Of a DNA stretch of 64,000 nt, positions 21,534 through 33,424 are shown piece by piece (the stretch's first letter is position 1; every line of letters starts with the position of its first letter). The notes under the pieces were generated by a model. The model saw only the letters and a list, made by a program, of their open reading frames with translations. It was not told the origin of the DNA and did no database searches. Source of the DNA: Macrolepiota albuminosa (lineage: Eukaryota; Basidiomycota; Agaricomycetes; Agaricales; Agaricaceae); contig JAMWFC010000091.1 in NCBI GenBank assembly GCA_027475525.1, positions 1,032,042 to 1,096,041 on the forward strand. The letters are read 5' to 3'. A program made the position numbers and the translations under genes.

Positions 21534-23431
21534 CCTTCAGAGATAAAAGGACAAAAAGACAAAAACAAGCACACACATCTCTGGTACTCAAAGAGAGACA
21601 CAAACACTGCTAATTAAGAGATGAGATAAAAGGACAATGCTGACATGAGTTTATTCAAGACAACAATAATTGATTACCTAAACCCTCAGCCTCTTCAGAA
21701 CTGGCCATCCTGACTTCTCCAGCATCACCCAAACTAGCCTTCTGGAAGCAACCCTTATATAATGAATACAAGGCCCTGGAAAGACTGCAGCAAATACTTG
21801 AACTCTTGGTCCTTCTGAAATTTACAAGAAGGTTTGGCAATTTCTCCAATTAGTGGAACTAAAGCCAGTGCTTTTCCTCCTTCTGAAAGCTGACCTTCCA
21901 TAAGGCTTGTTCTCAGGCTCAACTCGACACAGCCATGGCCTCTGACACTCCTGATGATGCTTCAGAAAATCTCCCTGATAGCAAGTACTCTGACAACCAT
22001 GATAAGAAGGCCTTTTAAGCCAATCAATTTTGCTGACCTGGATAACTCTGCATTGAAGTGCCCAAGGGCATACAGGAATACTAGAGGAAGGAAGAAAACC
22101 ATATCTTTTGTGGAGAAAAGGACCATTACATCTTGAAGTGCCCTAAATGACAGATGATGGGGTGTGCCACCTGGATCTTTGAAGAAGAAGAAGGCATCTA
22201 TGAGTACTCAGAAAACAACTTAGCAATTTAGATTCAGAAGATGCACTAAATTGCAGAATTAACTCTGATGTTCTCTCTGCCTCTGTATCTCATCTCTATG
22301 CAATGGCACTCACACAAGACATTCTTATAGCTTGCCTCTTCTCTCATTCCTCACACTTCCTCCTTCTGAAGACCAATATTACCCCTTTAGAAACTCTCTC
22401 AATATTTTGGTCAATAGTGGCACCACCAACAACTTCATTAACAAAGCTTAGTCTCCCTCTGCTCTGCAGCTAACAATATTGGGACTTTTCTAGCTCCAAG
22501 ACATCAACCCCTGTATCATCTGGCAAGACCTCACCCTCTAACTGCACCAGAAATCAACAACTGATGACCAACAACTCTCATTCAACATTTCCAACTCACA
22601 AAGCTCTGAGCCACCTCTAGAGGATCTATTAGACAAAGACCCATAACATTAGCAGCTCCAATCCAATTTGTCACAATCCTTTCTCATCAATGCCAAGTTA
22701 GATAATGGCCTAGAACCACTACTAGCCCTGGTCAACAGTGGAGCTACTAAAATCTTCATCAGTAATATCTTTAACCTTCTTCTCTATATTCTTGACCAGC
22801 CTCTGAGCCTACAGCTGTTTGACAGCACTTCCTCTTTTTCCAGCTTTATTAAAAAAGCCCATGCTAGTTGCATAACTCCTATCAAATTCATGGCAAACTT
22901 CCTAGTCATGCAACTTTACAAATTGACTCTATTGTGCTAGGACTACTATAGCTACAGAACATAAACTCTGACATTGATCAGGAAATGCTCATCATGACAT
23001 TCCCTAGCCTCTAAGCTTATATTGCAGCTGATGTATACTTCCAGGCCATTGATATAGACCTAGCATCTAAACTTCTAATGTCTACAGTAAGTCCTCCATC
23101 TCCTCTGGCCATGACTTTGACCTCAACACCCACCTCAGCCTATAAGTCCTCTGAACATCTCTTCAATATTTTTCAAAACAAGTACAAAGGCCTGGACTAC
23201 CCATCACAATCTTGTACTTCTGCAACCCCAGCCCTGAATAATACTGAGACACTCAACATCAAGATCATTGGTGCTATCCTTTTCATATGCATAATGTAAG
23301 AAGGGATCCTTATCTTCCAGTTGCATATCTTATCCTTTCTTTTGGAAAACCACTTGTGGACAGATACTATCCTTCTGGAGAAAAAAACTGAAGAGCAGAT
23401 CTTACAAGAAGTAGTTTTTCCAGAGTATCAT
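21534..23431 (+). pseudogene. Chromovirus fragment H: gag end, two proteases, start of RT
   Basis: Plus-strand fragment. It begins TGTCCTTCAGAG, possibly an LTR edge, against truncated B3. A gag knuckle follows in the frame FCGEKDHYILKCPK (about 22105-22145), then an acidic tail (FEEEEGIYEYSENN) as in element A. Two protease-like domains follow: LVNSGTTNNFIN (about 22410) and LVNSGATKIFISN (about 22731). Both have Asn where the catalytic Asp should be, each explained by one G-to-A change. The start of RT ([17 protein letters not shown]) runs to 23431, where the family B LTR of B2 cuts it off. No later pol sequence follows. Confidence 0.8.
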
Positions 23432-23943
23432 TGTAAGGGCAACCTCTGGAGGCTGTGGCTTAGTCACACAGCTGGCAGAGGGAGATTCAAAGTATATTAG
23501 AGTATAGACTGACAATATCATAATAACCACTCACCTGGCAGAGGGAGATCCAAAAAAAACAAGTCTAGGGATTCCCTATGCCAGGTTGGATGCTTCTTGG
23601 GCCTATGAATGTGGAAAACAACTATACAGTACAGCAAAACCTTAAAAACTCGAAAATTGCCTAAAAAAACAACTGTATAAACAAGGCAGAAAAACTCTGG
23701 ACTTTTGAAGTCAGAAAAGCAAACTCTGGCTTATATAAGTGGTCTGAAGCTGAAGGGCCCACACTTGTCTGAATGATAGCTAAAGAACTAAAGTACCTCA
23801 AAGGCTGAGAATAATACTAACAGATAGTGTTGAGAGAATAGAAACAGCAAAATGAGAGAATGATAGAAGAAATAAGGAAATAAATGAAAGGAAAGTGAAG
23901 AAATAGGGAGTGAAAGAAGAAAAAAATGAGGAGTCCTCTGACA
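23432..23943 (-). repeat. 3' LTR of chromovirus B2
   Basis: 512 bp, TGTAAGGGCAACCTC to GTCCTCTGACA, next to the polypurine tract (minus strand AGAAGGGGGTGA). It is highly similar to 5716-6228. Its left edge truncates fragment H. Confidence 0.88.
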
Positions 23944-23989
23944 TCACCCCCTTCTAGAGTGTGGTGTCTTAATATGCTGGATAAAAGTA

Positions 23990-24679
23990 GTTATGGATGG
24001 CTTGGTCTACTTTGGAAAGAGAATAGAGGCCTCTGATTGCTTGAAGCGCATTGTGATGCTCCTGATAGAATTTCCAGACCAAGGCAGGGGCATGAACATT
24101 TTCTTGTAGCTCCTAGGAGATGTTCTCAATTCTATAGCCCTTCCACATGACCTTGAACTGAAGCTTGTTCCTAAAAAGTTGGCTATCTAGAATCCATTTC
24201 ACTTTGTACTCTTCTTGGTTGTCTACCAGAATTGGAAGTGGAGGTGGCTGTGGATGTTGACCTGGGATTGGATTCTCTAGTGCTGAAGAGAGCTTCACTA
24301 AATTAAAGACTGTCGACTTATTCCACTAGGCAGCTTGAGTCAATAGGCTAGCAGGCCTACCTGCCTTACTATAAAAAAGGGTCTTAGACGACAATGAGAA
24401 AGCTTCTAAGATAGTCAGGTGGTAGCAATGTTAGAGGCATTCAGATAGACTCAATCTTCAGGCTTATACTTGGGGCCAGAGTTCATCTACAAGTATAGTA
24501 GTGGGCCATGTCATCCTTTGCCTTAGCTAAAGCAGCCTTGGCTTCCTCCTGTGCTGCCTTCATCTGATTTATGAACTTGGTGACAGCTTTATTCTCTGAA
24601 GGCCATTCACAAGGCTCAAATTCCATTTGAGGATGTCAACCAGTCTTTAAAAGGCAAGACGACATCTGAGTAGCAGCAT
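23990..24679 (-). pseudogene. B2 integrase C-terminus and chromodomain
   Basis: Minus-strand frame from the element C junction down: WPSENKAVTKFINQMKAAQE, KAKDDMAHYY, YKPED*VYLNASNIATT, VGLLAY*LKLP, then KLSSALENPIPGQHPQPPPL and the chromodomain NQEEYKVKWILDSQLFRNKL, QFKVMWKGYRIE, ending VWKFYQEHHNALQAIRGLYS. It is the best preserved chromodomain in the window, but a stop replaces the Trp of the expected NSWEP and other nonsense changes are present. Confidence 0.85.
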
Positions 24680-24944
24680 TAAAACAATGTCAATAGCTTA
24701 TAGTCACACCACAGAATGAGATCAATGTTTAATTTAGTCCTACAAGTAGTGTAACCAAAAAGCTATCTTATATAAGGTAGCAGCAATGAGTATACATAGT
24801 ATCTTTTGTAATTTAGTAATATAGCAATTACAGCAGTACATACTATGAAGTCTAGTCTGAATCTACTAAACAATATGAAGATTGTTCAGCAACAACACAG
24901 TTAAGGTTAGACCTAGCATTGAGGCTCTAGGTCACTTGGTTACA
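24680..24944 (-). repeat. 3' LTR of element C
   Basis: Starts TGTAACCAAGTGACCTAGAG in the element's sense and ends TTGTTTTA. The polypurine tract GAAAGAGGGGCA precedes it. Matches 38775-39028. Confidence 0.82.
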
Positions 24945-25188
24945 TGCCCCTCTTTCAGACTGGTCATAGTCTCTAAAAGGGTGGCATCTACAAGTGTCCC
25001 TACAACAACGGTAAGGCATCTGCTGTAGTTTGTAAGTGTCAAAGTTAACTGACTATAACTAAGTACTGCTTGCCGTGTTCATGCAGAAGGTGGGCAGTAC
25101 AGTTCACTTTCAAAGAAGGCAGCATTATCAAAGTCAGTGTTAGCTGAGCCAGATGCTCCCTCAAAAGAAGACTTCACCAACTGATTCT

Positions 25189-25735
25189 CTATGGGCATAG
25201 GAGCAATTGGTGGAGGTGGTAGTGGTCCTTGATATAGACCGCACATTTACAGATCATGGCAACAAGGCTCCATTCCAATAGGATAATAGAATTCTTCCTC
25301 AAGATATGCATAACCTTCAGCAGATTCTTGTGCAAGTAGTGCCCAAAGGCAGATAACATTGTCTGCAGTAGAAGTCCTTCAATCATTCTACTGCAGAATT
25401 GCTGGTGGCTCTCCATAGATATTGAGTCTGCAGTGCTGTTCATCATTAAAGTTGTAATAGACATCTAATGAGGCATTTGGTGTCCTGAAATGGCTCTTAA
25501 GGTAGATCATGCTAAAGGTATATGCATGGTCTATCCACTCTGCTGGTATATGATTTACTAACAGGACTCTCAGTATGTTGGCATCACTGATGTTGGCCAA
25601 CATTGAGTCCTCAAAATGTGGTATCATGAACTGCATATCAGTCCATGGCATTGATGCAAATAGCTGACTGGGATTAGCTGCATTGTGAGCTTCAATAGCT
25701 TCATAGTACAATTCAGGTCATGTCATAATGAATGC
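25189..25735 (-). pseudogene. Unrecognised ORF near the 3' end of element C
   Basis: A minus-strand frame of about 180 codons with one stop near 25388: MPWTDMQFMIPHFEDSM, NHIPAEWIDHAYTFSMIYLK, FRTPNASLDVYYNFNDEQHC, then after the stop ESAEGYAYLEEEFYYPIGME and PLPPPPIAPMPIENQLVK. The composition looks like a real protein, acidic and Tyr/His-rich, but it shows no RNase H, integrase or chromodomain motif, which is what is expected in this position of a gypsy element. It could be a captured gene, an unusual gag-like frame or an element-specific accessory protein. Confidence 0.4.
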
Positions 25736-25960
25736 CAGCATCCTGGCAAAGCGGCTCCAGTGTCGCCCTTGCAGTGATATACCTCAGGTAATGGTGTGCT
25801 CCAAAAGAGTACTATAGTACTTAGTTGCAAGTAGTACTGATAGTTCTGGGGCTTTCTTGAAGTCTTAGAAAGTGACCTCTAATTCACACTGGTGCTTGAT
25901 GATAAGGTTGATGTATTGAGTGCTTTACAGAATAACTATCCTGCAATGCAGAAGAAGGTT

Positions 25961-26110
25961 CTCAATAAACTCCAGCCTAAGTAGTTCATTCTCTGGAAAC
26001 CATCAAGCCTTTGTCTACCAATAGACTTCTGATAAGAGGTGTTCAATAAATTCTAGCCTAAGTAATTCACTCCATGGGAACCACTGAGCCTTTGCCTATC
26101 AAATGCCTGT
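25961..26110. repeat. Imperfect 81-bp tandem duplication
   Basis: The motifs TTCAATAAA-TC-AGCCTAAGTA, TTCA-TC, GGAACCA and AGCCTTTGYCTA recur at a period of 81. The copies have clearly diverged, mostly by transitions. Confidence 0.7.
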
Positions 26111-26399
26111 CTATTTTCAACTAAACTTGGGCCATTTATACTGTTTTTCTGGTGCACAGACTACTATCTACACATGACTCTTTGTTGTCAACTCTCCAGC
26201 CTTCAGAACATACTTGATAGTTCAATTTCTCTTTTGGGAAACATGTTTCGGTGCCACCAGTTCCACCATTCTTCTGGATGTCTCTAATTGCCACTTTCCC
26301 ATTTGTCAGCTCCATTTAGCATAATCCCATTCATAGATCCTTCTTTCCCCTTTTAGTGCTTTCCTGCATTCCATGCTTTTTTTCCTTTTCCCTTTTAGT

Positions 26400-27285
26400 C
26401 ATGTCAAATTGGGCATTATCAGATCAGATCTTGATCTAGATCATCACAATTGATTCTATTTTGTCACTTCTGCCAGCTCTCATGCTTCCTTTTCCCATTA
26501 CAGTGGTTGGACTATTGTTGAGCTGATAGTTTGAGCTGGTCTCTGCTCTTTGTTCTGTATTATCTGTGTATTTATTGGGGTGTTTCTTTGGAGATATAAT
26601 TTGTTGAGACTGCTACCAGGAGGCTTACAGTTTTCAGCCTATAATTAATTGTTTATTTTGACTGCTGGTGCATGTTGTGTTTCTGACTGCTGGTACAGCA
26701 TTATATCAGTACAGAAGTGAATGCAGAATGCATAGTCCACAGCAATGCCCAAGACTGCATTCATCATCTTAGAGCATGAGAAATAAAGCACATTCTGTGC
26801 TAGGCAATTAAGATCGAAGATATGGCAGATACCTTCTGAATCAAATCCTGCAAGCATAAATATAGGCTTGCTTTCTCATCCTTTCCATTGGAAATACCCC
26901 TCTAGTGTGGGTAGGACAGCCAGGTCCATTTGATAGTCATTTAAGTCAAGGGGGGGGAAGGATCTGTTCAAACTCAGAGCTACAGACCAGCTCTATGGTG
27001 TGATCCCTTCATGGTCAACTAAAATTTATAGAAATATACTGGAATTTGTGCAACAGATAGTAGGCTTCAATACAAAGCAGAAGGGCCTTCATTTTGTTCT
27101 CCACCAGTGCAAGCAATTTGCACACTTCTTAGGGGTTCATGGGGAACCCTCATAGTGCAGTTTTCACCAATAATATTGAGATATAATGATACTTCATCTC
27201 TTGTTTCTCCTCCTGCTCCTGGGCCTGCAGTGCCTCATCTTCTACAAAAATGGTGTTTGACAATGCAAGTAATAAAAATGGTGCT
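26400..27285 (-). other. Element C interior without assignable function
   Basis: Only a 70-codon minus-strand frame (26645-26857: MLAGFDSEGICHIFDLNCLA) stands out. I could not assign it. No retroviral motif was found in this stretch. Confidence 0.35.
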
Positions 27286-27743
27286 CTAGTGTGCTGCCAA
27301 AGAACCAGTTTGAATGCTCTGTGATGTTTCTCTCCTCAAACACTCCCAATTCTTTGGGATATGCCCCATGGCTTGCTCTACCCTATCATGGTCGATCTTG
27401 GCCTGCTTGGCAGTGGTGGCCTTCTGATGAGAATTTGCCTTGCAGTTGCAATTCAACCGCAAGTTCTTTTGTGCCACCATTTCTCCTTCTGACGGGGTAT
27501 CCTCCACACTTGGTCCATAGTCACTAGCATCGCCATCATCGATGAGGCCCATAGCAGCTAGTATGGGGAGGCAATTTTCCATCTTGTTGTTGATATGCAA
27601 GTCTTTTTGAGGTAGCTCTGGCACATATGACATATGTGGGGTTTCAAATTGGATTGCAGGCAGGAAAAATATGATCTCCCCAGCTTCTGAGCTGGTTAGT
27701 ACATTGTCCAGAAACTGCATCATCACTGTCTGCAAGGCTATTT

Positions 27744-28047
27744 TATCAACAATTGACACGCAATGCTTTGGGATCTAGACAGATCCAACGTTACTCAGTA
27801 TCATGCACATTAATATGGTATGAACTAGGATTTATTATCTAGACAGATCCAACATTACTAGGTAACTAAAGTAACTAAAGTAATATAGTAAAATAATCAG
27901 AAATACACACCTCAGTATTGTGCATGTCAATACGATACAAACTGAGATGTGCTAGAGAAAATAAAAAACTTTTAGAGAAGACGTAGCCAAATCCACATGA
28001 TCATATCCTCCTAGCCCTGGGTGTAAAGACAGGGTGCACCTTTAACA
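27744..28047 (-). repeat. 3' LTR of copia D
   Basis: 304 bp, plus-strand ends TATCAACAATTG and CACCTTTAACA. The minus-strand start is TGTTAAAGGTGCACC. It aligns end to end with 32676-32979. Confidence 0.9.
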
Positions 28048-28430
28048 CTCCCACTCATGGGAAGGCGAAGTCTTATTCCCTTTATGAATTTCCAGTGTTT
28101 ATCATGAGGAAGTGCTTTTGTGAAAATATCTGCCACCATATCTTTAGTGGGCACATATCTTAGTAGCTTCACCATTTGCCACCAAGTCATCTTGGAGGTA
28201 GTGGTACTTCTGTTGAATGTGCTTCGTTCAAGATCTATATTGGGCTTCCCTGGTTAGGATTATTGCAGCCTGGTTGTCGCATAGTAAATTGGAAGGCCCT
28301 TTTTGTCCATGCCCGATGTCTTCAAAAAAAGTTCAAAGCCATGCTAGGTGTTGTCTTGCATAGCACAGGCCAATGTATTCAGATTTGGTTGATGACAACA
28401 CTACCATGGTTTGGCACTTGCTTGCCCATC

Positions 28431-28890
28431 CTATAGCACCTCAGACGGAGATAAAAACATGTCCTGAGGTCGATCAAGACATGTCGACATCTCCAGACCA
28501 GTCTGCGTCTGAGTATCTATGGAATGCCATGTCCAATCTGATGTTGTTTCTGTCAAAGTGCAATTCCATTCCACTGGTGGTGTTAAGATACCGTAGCACT
28601 CATTTTGCAGCGTTCCAATAGTGTCGCTTTGGATTCGAACTAAAGTGTCTGAGTACACCAACAGCATAGGCTATGTCTGGCCTGGTCTCTATTATGGCAT
28701 ATATGAGGGATCCTACGACACTTGAGTAAGTTATGTGCCTTCCTCCAATCTCCATATCTGTGACCGTGGTGTTGTCTTCAGTGTCTTTGACTGTGAGTCT
28801 TGAGCTTGTGGCCATTGGAGTCCAAGTGGGCTTGGAATTTGTCATATTGCATTGTTCAACAATAGCTTTGATATATTGTTGCTGGCTCAA
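28431..28890 (-). pseudogene. Copia D RNase H region
   Basis: MSQQQYIKAIVEQCNMTNSK, then KPTWTPMATSSRLTVKD and YSSVVGSLIYAIIETRPDIA, then YAVGVLRHFSSNPKRHYWNA (the RT-RNase H connection typical of copia). A frame change near 28650 leads to the RNase H part: STLVRIQSDTIGTLQNECYG, then MAFHRYSDADWSGDVDMS. The last RNase H residues continue toward 28068 with further breaks. Confidence 0.82.
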
Positions 28891-28986
28891 GCTGATAGTG
28901 CATGCGTCTCAATTTTGCTTCATTTGGATCCCTAGATTATAAGTTGTGGGTCCCAAGTCACGCATCTTAAAAATGTTTGCCAATTT

Positions 28987-30227
28987 TCATTTAATGTCAT
29001 CCAGGAAAGGGCATGAGTTTGCAGCAAGGATAAAATCATTTATGTACACCACTAGGAAACAGATTTTGTCATCTTTTTGGTATACATACAGGCAGGTTTT
29101 GGCATTCAGGCATGTGAATCCAAATTCTTGCAACTTTTTATCCAGCGTAAGATCCCAAGTTCTACCTGCTTGCTTTAGTCTGTATAGTGAACGTCTCAAG
29201 TGCCAGCAGTGGCCCTTTGGTACCTTTACACTGTCAGATGGGAGCATGTAAAGTTCTTCTTCCAGCTCTCTATTCAGGTATGCAGTAGCAATGTCCATTT
29301 GATCTAGCTCTAAGTTGTACTTTGCCGCTAGCGCAAGAATTATTTGTATGACTCCAAGTTTGCAACCAGAGCCCAGACTTCTTTGTAGTCTACTCCTTTG
29401 ACCTGTGTGAAACCCCAAGCAACGATTCGTACTTTGTAGTATTCAACATTTCCATTTGCATCGTACTTGATGCAGAACACCAATTTGGAGGTAATTGGTC
29501 TTACTCCTTTGGGCATTGGGACCACCTCAAAGACATCATTGTCAATAAGGTTTTGTAGTTCCTCCTGTAGTGCCGGTCTCCAGTGTTCACCATCTGGTCC
29601 TTTAAAAGCTTCATTTGCATTTTTAGGTAGTGAGTGCTCAGACAGTCCATTTTTGGCTATTCCTGCAAAATAAACCTCTTCATCGTCTTCCAATTCAGTT
29701 AGCTCAGTGAGATCACTTAATTCTGAATCATCAGCTTGCGCTTGAATGTCCAGCAATGTACAGTAGGTCTCTTCTGCCTGTATCTTGCCAGTGCCTTGAG
29801 TTGTTTTGATTTGTTTCTCAGCTCGATTTTCTTCTTTGCACTGTTTCTCAAGCTCTATGGCTTGATGGTAATCAGCATCTCGTAGTACAGGCTTCTGGGT
29901 ACATGTTGGACGTTTTTCATTCTGGATACCTCCCACTGACTCCAAGCTTGGTGGTCCTTTGTCAGCAGTTTTCTTTTGTTTCTGTGGGACCTCAGACATG
30001 ATTTTGGGCAACGTGGGTGGTGATGAATGCAGAGATGAGTCTGGAGTGTGGTATTTGCTTCTAATCTCTGGGCTGCCCAATTGCTGCTCTTCTACTGACT
30101 CCATGCTGGTGTCGTATGTTGACTTATTGTTGAAATCACAACTCTTGCCACTTAGACTTAGGGCTTTCCTCCTGGACATTGGTTGAAGCATGTTTGGCTC
30201 CCACTCACGTTCTGGACCTGGTGCCAT
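28987..30227 (-). pseudogene. Copia D reverse transcriptase
   Basis: The upstream frame (30227-29340) carries the acidic linker from integrase and the RT start: NANEAFKGPDGEHWRPALQE, NDVFEVVPMPKGVRPITSKL and FCIKYDANGNVEYYKVRIVA. A -1/+1 break near 29350 moves to the second frame with LELDQMDIATAYLNRELEEE (catalytic Asp), GHCWHLRRSLYRLKQAGRTW and CFLVVYINDFILAANS. The copia box is YVDDM; here it is YINDF, so one catalytic Asp is changed to Asn. Confidence 0.88.
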
Positions 30228-30235
30228 CTGTTCAT

Positions 30236-31153
30236 TCAGTTCGAAATTTTTGAATTCAGATGGGAATCTTCATTGAATTGGACATGTCTACTACTGAACT
30301 CCTTTCTTGTTTTTATATCCAGTAGTTTGTAAGCCTTCTTTCTAGTTGTGTACCCAATGAGTACAGCTTTGTGTGCTTTATTTGCAAACTTTCTGTCACA
30401 TTTGTCTTTGGGGATTAATGCGTAAGCTGTTGACCCAAATGGGCAGAGCCAGGAAATGTCTACTTTGCGCTTAAAGATTACTTTGTAAGGTACCTTGCCC
30501 TTCAAACCAGATGCTGGTGTTCTTCCAATGACGGTGGCAGCTGTTGCCATAGCGTCTGACCAAAAGGTTTTAGGTAAGCCTGACTCTATGAGCATGGCAG
30601 TTGCAGTGTTCATGAGTGTTTGATTCATGTGTTCTGCTAATCCATTTTGTTTGGGAGTGTTGGGTGCTGTTGTGAGATGTACAGTGCCTGTTTTTCTGAG
30701 TTCTTCTTGGAATTTGCCACTGACATATTTCCTTTCATTGTCTGATTGAAAGAATTTGATGAAATTTTCTGACAGATGGAGTTCTCCGATTTTGGCTCCC
30801 AAGTAGATTTGAACGTCACTTTTAAACTCGCAAAAGCATGTTAAAGCCTCACTCTTCCTTTTTATAAAATAGACCCAAGGGAAGTGCCCATACCCATCTA
30901 TGAATAAGATCCAGTATTTGTTTCCATGGCTATCTGCTAGTGTCACCGGCCCCCCAACATCTGAGTGTATGATTTGAAAGGAGTGAGTTGCCTTCTGCTC
31001 TTTGTGCTTGAAAAAGAGCTTCTTTGACTTTGCTAGTACACATGTTTCACAGAATTTTGGCTTCCCTGTTGAACTATCAATCCCTTCAATGCAACTATTG
31101 TTCACCATCTGGATTAGCCAGTTTAGAGATATGTGCACGAGATGCCGGTGCAA
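30236..31153 (-). pseudogene. Copia D integrase
   Basis: About 300 codons in one open frame: the zinc-binding start (HRHLVHISLNWLIQMV and CETCVLAKSKKLFF), the core HSFQIIHSDVGGPVTLADSH, FIDGYGHFPWVYFIKRKSEA, FFQSDNERKYVSGKFQEEL and TPKQNGLAEHMNQTLMNTAT, with the DDE positions at HSD, QSDN and LAEH (E kept). Normally GR or PY occurs where G-to-A changes now sit, but the triad itself appears complete. Confidence 0.87.
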
Positions 31154-31163
31154 TGTGTTGATG

Positions 31164-32570
31164 TCAATGGATGCCAGCGCATGTGTCAGAGAAGATACAA
31201 TCAGATGGTAGGCACAAGTCCCCTTTGCATGAGCCAGTGAACATTACTTTTCTGTCTTTTGATAACTTAATTTTACATGCTCCATTCTTAAAGGTTGTGT
31301 AATATCCAGCTTTGTCAAGCTGGCAAATTGATATGAGGCTGAGTTGAAAGGAGGGGACATACAAAGCGTTTTCAAGTTCTGTAGTCTTTGTATGACCATC
31401 AACTTTGCATTCAAGCATGATTGTGCCAATGCCGGTGGCCTCAACATGGGAGTTGTCTCCAAAGTGTATCTTTTGTGAAAGATCTAGTTTTCTGAATGTG
31501 CTGCATTTGAACCATTTGCAATGCAGCGTCATGTGGGTGGATGCGCTGGAGTCAGCAATGGTGTGTAAGCAGGTAAAGTCTTTTGTGGCACTCCTGACAT
31601 AGGCCAAAATTTGTGACATTAATGCCCTAGAGACATGAGCAGATCTGGTACTTGGAACTTTTACACTCCCACTGTCTGAGCCACTCTCCGTGCTATCTGA
31701 GCTTCTATCCTCTAACTCGGAATTGTGGCTGGCTTGGTTTGCCTTTGCTCTTGGTTTTCTTTTGTACTTCTTTTTCTTGCTGTTCTTTTGTGCTTTGAGT
31801 GTACAACAGTCAGATGTGTTGTGGGATGTCGATTTGTGCAAATCGCACCATGAGTCGGACTTTGCTTTGGACTTGTGTTTGGTGATTACATCAGCTTTTA
31901 AGGTGGCATTCAGTGAAGGAGATCTTTGCTAAGTGGCTTTTAAGGTGGCATCCAGTGAAGGAGATCTCTGCTGAGTGGTTACAGTAAACCTGAGGTGGTC
32001 TGCAACCTCCAAAAAAGACAGGTGGGTTCCAGAGGGCATGGAACTTAGGATGTTTGCACGAAAAAATTCCTATATTCCCTCTTCAGGGAGAGAATTGAGT
32101 AGCGTGAATGTGAGGAATTCAGGGTCAACTTGCCTCTTCATTGCAGTGAGTTTTGCATCAGCAGCTAGTATTGTGGATATGTGGGTGTTCAGAGAGGAGG
32201 GGAATCTGTCCCATTTGAGTTGGTTCATGTGAATATACATGTAGAAAGCACTAACGCCAACGTTGGTTTTTTCATGAATCTCCACGAGTTTGTCATACAT
32301 GCTTTTCACATTCAGTAGTTCACCAATTTGAAGCAGCAGGCTATTAAACATGTATGCAATGATAATACCCATGGCTTTCGAGTTGTGGATTGCCTAGCTT
32401 TCAGAGTGTGCCGTCGAGGCATCTGGTGCACCTGAAGACAGTTCTGTAGAGACTATTTCGCATACCTGTTCCTGGCAGAGCTTCCCTGTTATTCTCATCT
32501 TCCAGATGTGGAAGTTCTTGGGATCAGTGAGTGTCAGGCATGCCATAGTGTCTGACATGGCTTGTATGCC
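31164..32570 (-). pseudogene. Copia D gag and protease
   Basis: Gag starts near 32560 (MACLTLTDPKNFHIWKMRIT), has a stop at AHSES*AIHN, and continues with SMYDKLVEIHEKTN and FTLLNSLPEEGI*EFFRANI. Two 14-residue repeats (RSPSLDATLKA, RSPSLNATLKA) come from a 42-bp tandem duplication. The His/Cys motif WCDLHKSTSHNTSDC stands in for the zinc knuckle. The protease (FTCLHTIADSSASTHMTLHC) has DSS where DSG is required. Gag_pre-integrase sequence (YVPSFQLSLISICQLDKAGY) follows. Confidence 0.85.
31894..31977 (-). repeat. 42-bp in-frame tandem duplication in copia D gag
   Basis: GCTTTTAAGGTGGCAT starts at 31894 and again at 31936. The period is 42, a multiple of three, so it adds 14 residues without breaking the frame. 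Confidence 0.85.
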
Positions 32571-32662
32571 TTAACATCATTTTTTTTGTTGTTGCAGTTG
32601 GAAAATAGAAGCCTTGCACTTCCATTTGGTTCGTTTCTGTATTGTTTCTGCTGTCAGGCTAC

Positions 32663-32675
32663 GGGGCCCATAACC
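32663..32675 (-). other. Primer-binding site of copia D, initiator-tRNA half-molecule type
   Basis: Directly after the 5' LTR the minus strand reads GGTTATGGGCCCC. Its complement GGGCCCATAACC closely matches the anticodon arm of eukaryotic initiator Met-tRNA (GGGCUCAUAACCC). Copia and Ty5 are known to prime with such half-tRNAs. The same sequence occurs in copia E at 55029-55042. Confidence 0.6.
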
Positions 32676-32979
32676 TATCAACAATTGATGTGCAATGCTT
32701 TGGAATCTAGACAGATCCAATATTACTCAGTATCATGCACATTAATATAGTACAAACTAGGATTTATTACCTAGACAGATCTAACATTACTAGGTAACTA
32801 AAGTAAGTAAAGTAATATAGTAAAGTAATCAGAAATACACACCTCAGTATTGTGTGCGTCAATATAGTACAAACTGAGATGTGCTAGAGAAAATAAAAAA
32901 CTTTTAAAGGGGGCGTAGCTAAATCCACATGATTGTATCCTCCTAGCCCTGGGTGTAAAGACAGAGTGCACCTTTAATA
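32676..32979 (-). repeat. 5' LTR of copia D
   Basis: 304 bp, the partner of 27744-28047. The differences seen are almost all transitions (for example GACACG/GATGTG near the start, CGTCAATATAG/ATGTCAATACGA in the middle). Confidence 0.9.
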
Positions 32980-33424
32980 CATTTTTGGCTTGGTCAGCAC
33001 CTTCACTATGCCTGGTGCATGCACCAATGAGCTTAGTCTCCAGTCCTTATTGTCTACCATCATTTCATCCTCACTCCGCTCAGAGTGGGGTGTTACCTCA
33101 CCTGTCTCCCTAGGCTCAGAAGGTGCTACTGGCACCTCCACCATCTTATGGGTCCTGAGGTGCTTAGCCTCAGCATGCTCCTTTGGCATTGTTGCTGGCC
33201 AATTTGCAAACATTTTGATAGTATTATTGTTATACTGTTGCAGCATAACAATTTCATCCAACAGGCCCATGATCACCACTTGGGCCACCGAATCCTTCAA
33301 AAACTCCAAATCTGGAAAGAGTTGCTGCCCTGCAGCCACTAGTCACTGCCACACCACCTCACTCTGAGGATCAACCTGATCCGCTAATGCTTTCCCTTTT
33401 TCATTTTTACTAGCCAAAAATCTA

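Larger units (their letters stand above)
27744..32979 (-). mobile_element. Ty1/copia element D, inserted in element C
   Basis: 5.24-kb copia element on the minus strand. The LTRs (27744-28047 and 32676-32979) are both 304 bp. The target duplication is TATTT/CATTT (27739-27743 and 32980-32984) with one transition. Order in its sense: gag, protease, integrase, RT, RNase H in one main frame with a few breaks, the copia order (integrase before RT). Several catalytic residues are altered, so the copy is dead, though relatively well preserved. Confidence 0.92.
27286..33339 (-). pseudogene. Unrecognised acidic ORF of element C, split by copia D
   Basis: Two minus-strand frames, 33339-32980 and 27743-27286, join across copia D: KVLTKPKM on one side and KIALQTVMMQFLDNVLTSSE on the other, sharing the duplicated target bases. 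The joined frame is about 270 residues: LFPDLEFLKDSVAQVVIMGL, LLDEIVMLQQYNN, then a charged linker with PSEPRETGEVTPHSERSEDE, later LPILAAMGLIDDGDASDYGP, and a basic end (KANSHQKATTAKQAKIDHDR). It sits downstream of the truncated RT. It does not match RNase H or integrase. Function unknown; it may be cargo of element C. Confidence 0.5.
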